In this document: piece after piece, positions 59,405 to 64,000 of the stretch | Layout: every line of letters starts with the position of its first letter | How positions within the stretch are numbered: position 1 is the stretch's first letter | Assembly: GCA_964471555.1 (NCBI GenBank) | Contig: CAYYGM010000002.1 | Location: 36,793 to 100,792 of the forward strand | DNA length: 64,000 nt | Direction of reading: 5' to 3' | Source of the DNA: JADLFV01 sp964471555 | Lineage (GTDB): Bacteria; Planctomycetota; Phycisphaerae; Phycisphaerales; Phycisphaeraceae | Translations under genes and position numbers: made by a program | Notes under the pieces: model-generated | Database searches by the model: none | The model's input: only the letters and a program-made list of their open reading frames with translations | What the model was told of the DNA's origin: nothing

Positions 59405-59475
59405 CTCCGCCGCTTGCCGCTTCGCGAAACGCCGCCGCGAGATCGGAGGGTATCACCAAGCGGCAAGCGGCGGAG
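59405..59475. repeat. Perfect 18-bp inverted repeat
   Basis: CTCCGCCGCTTGCCGCTT (59405-59422) and AAGCGGCAAGCGGCGGAG (59458-59475) are exact complements around a 35-nt spacer with GCCGCCGCG inside. It would form a very stable stem-loop. Located in a convergent gap, it may be a terminator or part of a dispersed element. Confidence 0.7.
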
Positions 59476-59686
59476 TGTGTAAATTGAGAATGTGATCCGT
59501 ATAAGTGGTCGCGCGAAATCGGCGATCACACAACACAATACGGTTTTAAAAAAACTTGGGCGCGCCCGCTTGAGCTGGCATGCGTACCGGCCGGCATGCC
59601 GACTGAAGTTGACACGCCCGCAAGCATGAGTTTTTCGTGGGATTGATATAAATCGTGTGCCGAAGATTGTTGGGCCTGCTCGGTGA

Positions 59687-60781
59687 TCAGGTGCTGATGT
59701 CCAGCAGGTGGTGCAGCAGGTTGGATTCGGCCTCGTCCAGCGTGATACCGCGGCGGTCCAACACGGTGCGGGCGGTGGCAAGAAACTTGTCGAGGTCATA
59801 GCGCTGCGGGCCGGCGTCGGTCAGGAAGGTGAACGACGGCACATACTGCGGCGTGAAGCGGCCGGGCTGAGCGATCATGCAGCCGGTGCCGACGACTGTG
59901 CCGGTGCGGATGAGCGTGCCGATGGCCAGGCGGCTGTGATCACCGATGATCGGGCCGAGGAACCTGCGTCCGGAGTCCTCTGCGGACTGGTTAGATGACA
60001 GTTGCACGCGCACGGGGCCGTAGGTGTTCTTGAGGTTGGAACAGGTGGTGCCGGCCCCGAGGTTGACCCACTGGCCGACCAGGGCGTGGCCGAGGTAGCC
60101 GGCATGTGCTTTGTTGCTCTGGCCCTGAAAAATGCTGAAGGACACTTCACCGCCCACGCGGCAATGCGGGCCGATGACGGTGTTGGGGCGCACGTGAGTA
60201 AAGCTGCGCAGCTCCGTCTGTTGACCGATGTAGGCGGGGCCCTGCACCACGGACAGCGGTTCGAGCACCGCATGTTCGTCGATGACCACGGGGCCGCTTG
60301 ACTCGTCGATCACGGCTGTCGCATGAACGCGGGCCGTTGAGGCGACGCTTGCGTTGGGCCACTTTGCCAGATCATCCGCCAGCGTGTGCTCCAGTTGATC
60401 GAGGATATGCCACGGTCGCGTTATGACATTCTTGCTTTCGATTTCAGGCGGTGCGGCCAGCAGCTTCGGCACTTCGCGGCCGTCGAGTTCCATCGCCGCG
60501 CCGGGGGGCGGCTCATCAAGCCCATTCCAGCGGCCGTTGACGACTAACCAGCGGCCGTCGTAGTGATCACCATTGATCATCAGGCCCGCCTCGCGCCGGC
60601 GCATGACATCCGCCAGGTGATCAGGCACCGATAACGCGGCGGCGGACTGGCCCAGCGTTCGCTCGATCCGCGCCCGATTGGAAACCGCGCCGCTGCGAAC
60701 ATCGAAGATTGGCCGCAGATCGGTCAGCGGCCCCCAGCAGCCCCGCTGGTCATCATAAATCAGCAGTTTCACATGCTTCAT
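59687..60781 (-). CDS. GlmU-like sugar-1-phosphate transferase with left-handed beta-helix
   Basis: 364 residues. The N-terminal part (VKLLIYDDQRGCWGPLTDLR, RIERTLGQSAAALSVPDHLA) is a reduced nucleotidyltransferase-like domain. From residue ~150 a hexapeptide beta-helix follows: ARVHATAVIDESSGPVVIDE, AVLEPLSVVQGPAYIGQQTE, ELRSFTHVRPNTVIGPHCRV, AGYLGHALVGQWVNLGAGTT and GDHSRLAIGTLIRTGTVVGT. I recall this as the alternative GlmU-like family (alt_bact_glmU). It may make UDP-GlcNAc-type precursors. The N-terminal G-x-GTRM loop is not visible, so activity is open. Confidence 0.8.
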   Translation of the reverse strand: MKHVKLLIYDDQRGCWGPLTDLRPIFDVRSGAVSNRARIERTLGQSAAALSVPDHLADVMRRREAGLMINGDHYDGRWLVVNGRWNGLDEPPPGAAMELDGREVPKLLAAPPEIESKNVITRPWHILDQLEHTLADDLAKWPNASVASTARVHATAVIDESSGPVVIDEHAVLEPLSVVQGPAYIGQQTELRSFTHVRPNTVIGPHCRVGGEVSFSIFQGQSNKAHAGYLGHALVGQWVNLGAGTTCSNLKNTYGPVRVQLSSNQSAEDSGRRFLGPIIGDHSRLAIGTLIRTGTVVGTGCMIAQPGRFTPQYVPSFTFLTDAGPQRYDLDKFLATARTVLDRRGITLDEAESNLLHHLLDIST

Positions 60782-60838
60782 AAAATCAGGCTTTCCACGT
60801 CACCACGGCCCTTGGATGATATCGGCCAAAAACCGCCA

Positions 60839-60867
60839 TTGACACAACCGGGTCCGGGTCGTTAGTT
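60839..60867 (+). promoter_or_regulatory. Candidate dnaA promoter
   Basis: TTGACA (60839-60844) and TTAGTT (60862-60867) are 17 nt apart, about 95 nt before the dnaA ATG. The -35 is consensus and the -10 is weak. Confidence 0.45.
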
Positions 60868-60961
60868 TTTGCATGTTGGTGGCGCCGCTGCACTGTGCAG
60901 GGCGCGCTCGGTGGGAATCAAGGACATCTCGTCAACCCAATTCGGGCTGGACGTTGAAACG

Positions 60962-62365
60962 ATGGCGCGAGTCGATCCGACGCTGTGGCGTGACATGATG
61001 GCGTATCTGCGGAGTCGGTACGCTTCCATCAGTCGTCAATGGTTTGAGGCTCTTGAGCCGATCGACCTGAGCAGCGGCTTGCTGGTGGTTTCCACGCCCA
61101 CCAGCGTGCAGCGCGACTACCTGCAGCGCAAGTGCATCGATCAGTTTAACGAGGCGGCCCAGTCCTCCACCGGCAAGCTGGTGGGCGTGCGCTTCATCAC
61201 AGCCGATGAGGCAGCCAACTTCAGTGCGCCTCCCCCGGCCCACGCCGCGTCTGCTTCTGCTGCTGCCACGGCGGCACCGGCCCGCGTTCACGTGCGCATC
61301 CCGGACAATGGTGGCCACCTCGACAGCTCGGACCAGGTCGTCCTGAGTCCCGACTACAGCTTCGACAACTTCATCACCGGGCCCAACAACCAGTTGGCCT
61401 ATGCCGCATCCGTCGCAGTGGCCAATCAGCCGGGCAATGCGTACAACCCACTGTTCATCCATGGCGGCGTGGGGCTTGGAAAAACACACCTGCTGCAGGC
61501 TATCTGCCAACAGGTGCTGCGCGAGCGGCCGCAGACCAGCATCCTCTACGTCTCCTGCGACGCATTCATGAATCAATTCATCGAGTGCGTACAGGCTGGC
61601 AAGATGGCGGAGTTCCGACACCGCTATCGCCACGTCGATCTGCTGGTGCTCGACGACATCCACTTCCTCGGCGGCGGCAATCGCGAACGCTCGCAGGAAG
61701 AGTTCTTCCACACGTTCAATGAGCTATATCAGTCCAGCCGCCAGATCGTGCTCTCCTCCGACGCCCCGCCGGCCGAGATCCCGCACCTGGAGGAGCGCCT
61801 GGTCAGCCGCTTCAACTGGGGGCTGGTCGCCAACGTAACCAAGCCGCACTACGAGACGCGCGTGGCCATCCTCCGCGCCAAGGCCCGCCTGCGCGGCATC
61901 GAAGTGCCCGACGACGTGATCAGCTTCATCGCCACCCGCGTGGACTCCAATGCCCGCGAGCTGGAAGGCGCCATCACCACCGTCATCGGCCACGCCTCAC
62001 TGCAGAACCGCCCCATCGACATGGAACTGTCCCGGGCCGCCCTCGGGGAGCCACCCAGTGACGGGCAGACCTCGCAGGTCACGCTCCAGCAGATCATCGA
62101 CGTGGTGACCCGTTACTACAACGTCAAGCTGTCGGACCTGCAGAGCCGGCGGCGGCACAAATCGGTCACCGAGCCGCGCCAGGTCTGCATGTACCTGGCC
62201 CGCCAGCGCACCCGCTTCAGCCTGGAGGAGATCGGCGGCTACTTCGGCGGCCGCGACCACACCACCGTCATGCACTCGATCCGCACCGTGGACGACCGCT
62301 GCCTGACCGAGCCGGCCTTCGCCCAGCAGGTTGCCCATCTTGACGGCCAGATCGCCCCGGCCTGA
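60962..62365 (+). CDS. dnaA: Chromosomal replication initiator DnaA
   Basis: Binds DnaA boxes and opens the origin. 467 residues from the ATG at 60962. Domain I (about 1-90, TLWRDMMAYLRSRYASISRQ with WFEALEPIDL), a variable Ala-rich linker, then the AAA+ domain with Walker A GGVGLGKTHLL near 167, Walker B LLVLDDIHFLGG near 226 and sensor/arginine elements (LEERLVSRFNWGLVANVTKP), and the DNA-binding domain IV ending in GGYFGGRDHTTVMHSIRTVD near 425. dnaN, recF and gyrB are not here. A row of DnaA-box-like sites follows (62383-62603). Confidence 0.97.
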   Translation: MARVDPTLWRDMMAYLRSRYASISRQWFEALEPIDLSSGLLVVSTPTSVQRDYLQRKCIDQFNEAAQSSTGKLVGVRFITADEAANFSAPPPAHAASASAAATAAPARVHVRIPDNGGHLDSSDQVVLSPDYSFDNFITGPNNQLAYAASVAVANQPGNAYNPLFIHGGVGLGKTHLLQAICQQVLRERPQTSILYVSCDAFMNQFIECVQAGKMAEFRHRYRHVDLLVLDDIHFLGGGNRERSQEEFFHTFNELYQSSRQIVLSSDAPPAEIPHLEERLVSRFNWGLVANVTKPHYETRVAILRAKARLRGIEVPDDVISFIATRVDSNARELEGAITTVIGHASLQNRPIDMELSRAALGEPPSDGQTSQVTLQQIIDVVTRYYNVKLSDLQSRRRHKSVTEPRQVCMYLARQRTRFSLEEIGGYFGGRDHTTVMHSIRTVDDRCLTEPAFAQQVAHLDGQIAPA

Positions 62366-62382
62366 CCACTTGTCAACAACGC

Positions 62383-62651
62383 TGTGAATAACTCGTGCAA
62401 AAGCGCGCAACTGGCGTCGCGCGACCTACTGCTGCGCTGCCCTCAACCGACCGCCAGCGGGCTGCGTTGTCCACAACCTCTGCGCGTGCTGCCTCTGACC
62501 GACCGGCCGCAGGCGAATAACACATAGCTTTCCCACACCGTGCCATGATTCACAACCCTTGATATGCGCGGCTTTAACGCTTTTACCCCCCAGGTAATCC
62601 ACAAGCCGACAACCATACGACTGGGACGATGAAGTATTTAATCTATTCATA
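62383..62651. other. Candidate replication origin (oriC) downstream of dnaA
   Basis: Five sequences close to the DnaA box TTATCCACA (or its reverse): TGTGAATAA at 62383-62391, TTGTCCACA at 62467-62475, TTTCCCACA at 62529-62537, TGATTCACA at 62546-62554 and TAATCCACA at 62595-62603, each one or two bases from consensus. An A/T-rich patch at about 62627-62651 (AAGTATTTAATCTATTCAT) could be the unwinding element. The 315-nt gap holds no gene. Confidence 0.6.
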
Positions 62652-62680
62652 CCCGGAAGATGTAGATAACCGCCGATAGG

Positions 62681-63604
62681 TCAGAGGCCCGTCGGCACCA
62701 CGGCAGTGCGAGTTGCAGTCTCCTGCTCCTGTCTGGCATTGGTTTCTGCATAAGTGCGGAAGTCCTGCACCCGCAGTGTCAGTTCCACCCGCTCGCCGTC
62801 TGACTTGAAGCCCAGTACCCGGGCCCGACGGCGGTAGGGTAGATCGTCGAGTACCGGCTTGAAACGCAGCTTCTCCATCTTGCTGAGCCATTCACCGGCA
62901 GCTTGGGCGGAGTTGCCGGCATTCTTCTGCAGGTAGTCCCCAACCTCAGCGGCGGGAATCGGCATGCGGCCGGCCAGAAGGCTGTCGAGCTTCAGCGTCG
63001 CATAGCCGTCATCGCTGAAGGCCAGGTCGAACCGTCCGGTGAATACCTGCGAGAATCCGTGGGAGACGAACTTGAAGGCGGTGACCAGTTGATCGCCGTC
63101 CGGCTGGATCATCGGCTCGGTTAACTCCTCCGGCTTGACATATCCGCGCGAGTCGAGCCACCGCTCATAACGAGCGGTGACCAGTGCGGCCAACTCGTCC
63201 CGAGTCAGCGACAACTTGCGCACCTCATCGATGCGGATCATGGTGGGGTCGATCGGCTTTTCTTCCCTGGCGGCATCGTCTGAACCACCAGTGGCCGCTG
63301 ACTGTTTCGCACCGGACGAAGTAGACGCAGATGACGATTGGGCCAGCAGCGCTTCGACATCCCCGCTGATGGCCTGCTCAATGGTTTTCTCCGCGCCGGC
63401 GGCCATCTGCTCGATCTGTGCACTGCTGTGCGTGGACAGGAACTGCTGATGCTCTTTCCATTGCGGTGTCTGCGAGCGCAGCAGGAACACCATGCCGCCC
63501 ACCACTGACACGGCAACCAGCAGCGCGATCAGCACCAAGCGGCGCAGGATCGTCCACTTGCGCTTGCGGATCGGCTGAGTCGGGCTATCTTCCGTTGTTA
63601 TCAT
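62681..63604 (-). CDS. Membrane-anchored protein, unknown function
   Basis: 307 residues from the ATG at 63604. Basic N-terminus (RKRKWTILRR), one helix (LVLIALLVAVSVVGGMVFLL), then a Ser/Ala-rich linker and a folded C-terminal part with PIDPTMIRIDEVRKLSLTRD, WLDSRGYVKPEELTEPMIQP and FTGRFDLAFSDDGYATLKLD. No family recognised. It is divergent from the deacetylase gene and convergent with dnaA across the candidate origin. Confidence 0.65.
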   Translation of the reverse strand: MITTEDSPTQPIRKRKWTILRRLVLIALLVAVSVVGGMVFLLRSQTPQWKEHQQFLSTHSSAQIEQMAAGAEKTIEQAISGDVEALLAQSSSASTSSGAKQSAATGGSDDAAREEKPIDPTMIRIDEVRKLSLTRDELAALVTARYERWLDSRGYVKPEELTEPMIQPDGDQLVTAFKFVSHGFSQVFTGRFDLAFSDDGYATLKLDSLLAGRMPIPAAEVGDYLQKNAGNSAQAAGEWLSKMEKLRFKPVLDDLPYRRRARVLGFKSDGERVELTLRVQDFRTYAETNARQEQETATRTAVVPTGL

Positions 63605-63725
63605 GGCGACCACCCCGTGTGCTCATCGGCGCAATCGACGGTTATGCTTAGTCGGTTTAAGCCCCCAAGCGGCCCTGACCGATAGGCCTCGAGTAGCACC
63701 GGCCACACTGTGCGAGCATTATCGG

Positions 63726-64000
63726 ATGATGCCCAACGCAGTCGAAAAACCCAGCCCCCCCGTCCGCTGCATCAGCATCGATGTGGAGGAGTACTTTCAG
63801 ATCGAGGCGGCCCAGTCCGCGGTCAAGCCCGATCGCTGGTGCCAGTGGCCGACCCGCGTCGAGCCGTGCATGGACAAGCTGCTGACACTGTTCGATGAAG
63901 CGGACTGCAAGGCGACGCTGTTTTTCCTGGGCTACATCGCCGAATCGCATCCGTAGCTTCTGCGCCGCTGCGCCGCGGCCTGCCACGAGATCGCCACCCA
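63726..64000 (+). pseudogene. Polysaccharide deacetylase, interrupted by in-frame TAG and cut by the window edge
   Basis: From the ATG at 63726 the frame reads VRCISIDVEEYFQIEAAQSA, the N-terminal motif of the XrtA/PEP-CTERM-associated polysaccharide deacetylases (a DVE-x-YF metal region), and continues with KATLFFLGYIAESHP. A TAG at 63954-63956 replaces what is normally E or Q in HPELVRR-type text, and reading on gives LLRRCAAACHEIAT, the expected HEI(A/G)(S/T)H motif region, up to the right edge. The frame after TAG is thus preserved, as in the TlpA-like gene at 10639. The enzyme would deacetylate a polysaccharide linked to exosortase systems. Confidence 0.75.

Larger units (their letters stand above)
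59227..59686. other. 460-nt convergent gap with palindrome and inverted repeat
   Basis: Holds an AT palindrome (59299-59315) and a perfect 18-bp inverted repeat (59405-59475). An open frame on the minus strand exists here but its content is low-complexity and arginine-rich, without family resemblance, so I do not call a gene. Confidence 0.5.

Noticed and set aside
59308..59799. A minus-strand protein gene in the mcsB downstream gap
   Set aside because: The frame covers the palindromes and the inverted repeat, is Arg/Pro-rich, overlaps the GlmU-like gene, and has no recognisable domain.

Overview
The window is GC-rich, densely coded bacterial chromosome. It most likely comes from a planctomycete of the class Phycisphaerae. 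The clues are three PEP-CTERM proteins, H-X9-DG-type pseudopilin-like proteins, a dockerin-bearing secreted esterase, secreted sialate-esterase and sialidase-like proteins, a remnant of the transposase family common in planctomycetes, and an McsA/McsB pair. The assignment is inference from gene content. dnaA (60962-62365) is followed by a cluster of DnaA-box-like sites, so the right end probably holds the replication origin.

Layout. 1-9.1 kb: a cut-off secreted protein, ilvN, a broken sulfatase beside a transposase remnant, an enlarged signal peptidase I, an isolated nuoH, and two secreted propeller-like proteins. 9.1-15.3 kb: YjbQ, L21, a TlpA-like gene broken by an in-frame TAG, then a tightly coupled four-gene operon (PEP-CTERM protein, pseudopilin-like protein, HutX haem protein, ECF-type S/T membrane fusion). 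The operon lies behind a sigma70-type promoter flanked by two 17-bp Fur-like palindromes and looks like an undescribed haem/iron uptake system. 15.3-25.1 kb: bioD, small proteins, then a polysaccharide cluster (glycosyltransferase, ligase/polymerase, flippase, SGNH protein, two sulfotransferases) and murD. 25.2-30.9 kb: a CvpA-like protein, a four-helix-bundle (S23/IVP) gene framed by inverted repeat arrays, a membrane-anchored PilB-like protein lacking ATPase residues, PilT, and a frameshifted PEP-CTERM gene. 31.1-41 kb: a ketosynthase plus a catalytically dead partner, a convergent HicA/HicB pair, hisF, secreted proteins, prmC, a glycosyltransferase, panC. 41-54 kb: GDSL esterase, GH-like protein, SSS symporter, PAP phosphatase, NAGPA-domain protein, sialate O-acetylesterase, thioredoxin-like protein. 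54.2-57.2 kb (minus): tRNA-Thr, tuf, rpmG, tRNA-Trp, secE, nusG. 57.5-64 kb: mcsA-mcsB, a GlmU-like protein, dnaA, the candidate origin, and a polysaccharide deacetylase interrupted by a second in-frame TAG.

Two themes stand out. First, at least eleven places carry arrays of degenerate 7-nt units, often as inverted arms; one pair frames the four-helix-bundle gene, one array encodes a prepilin leader and one lies inside a sulfotransferase gene. Second, several components are altered: a PilB-like protein without its Walker A lysine, a ketosynthase without its triad, an EF-Tu with an unusual switch I, an L33 without zinc cysteines, and a signal peptidase with a zinc ribbon and a large insertion. 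Functions are assigned from visible motifs only; no database search was possible.
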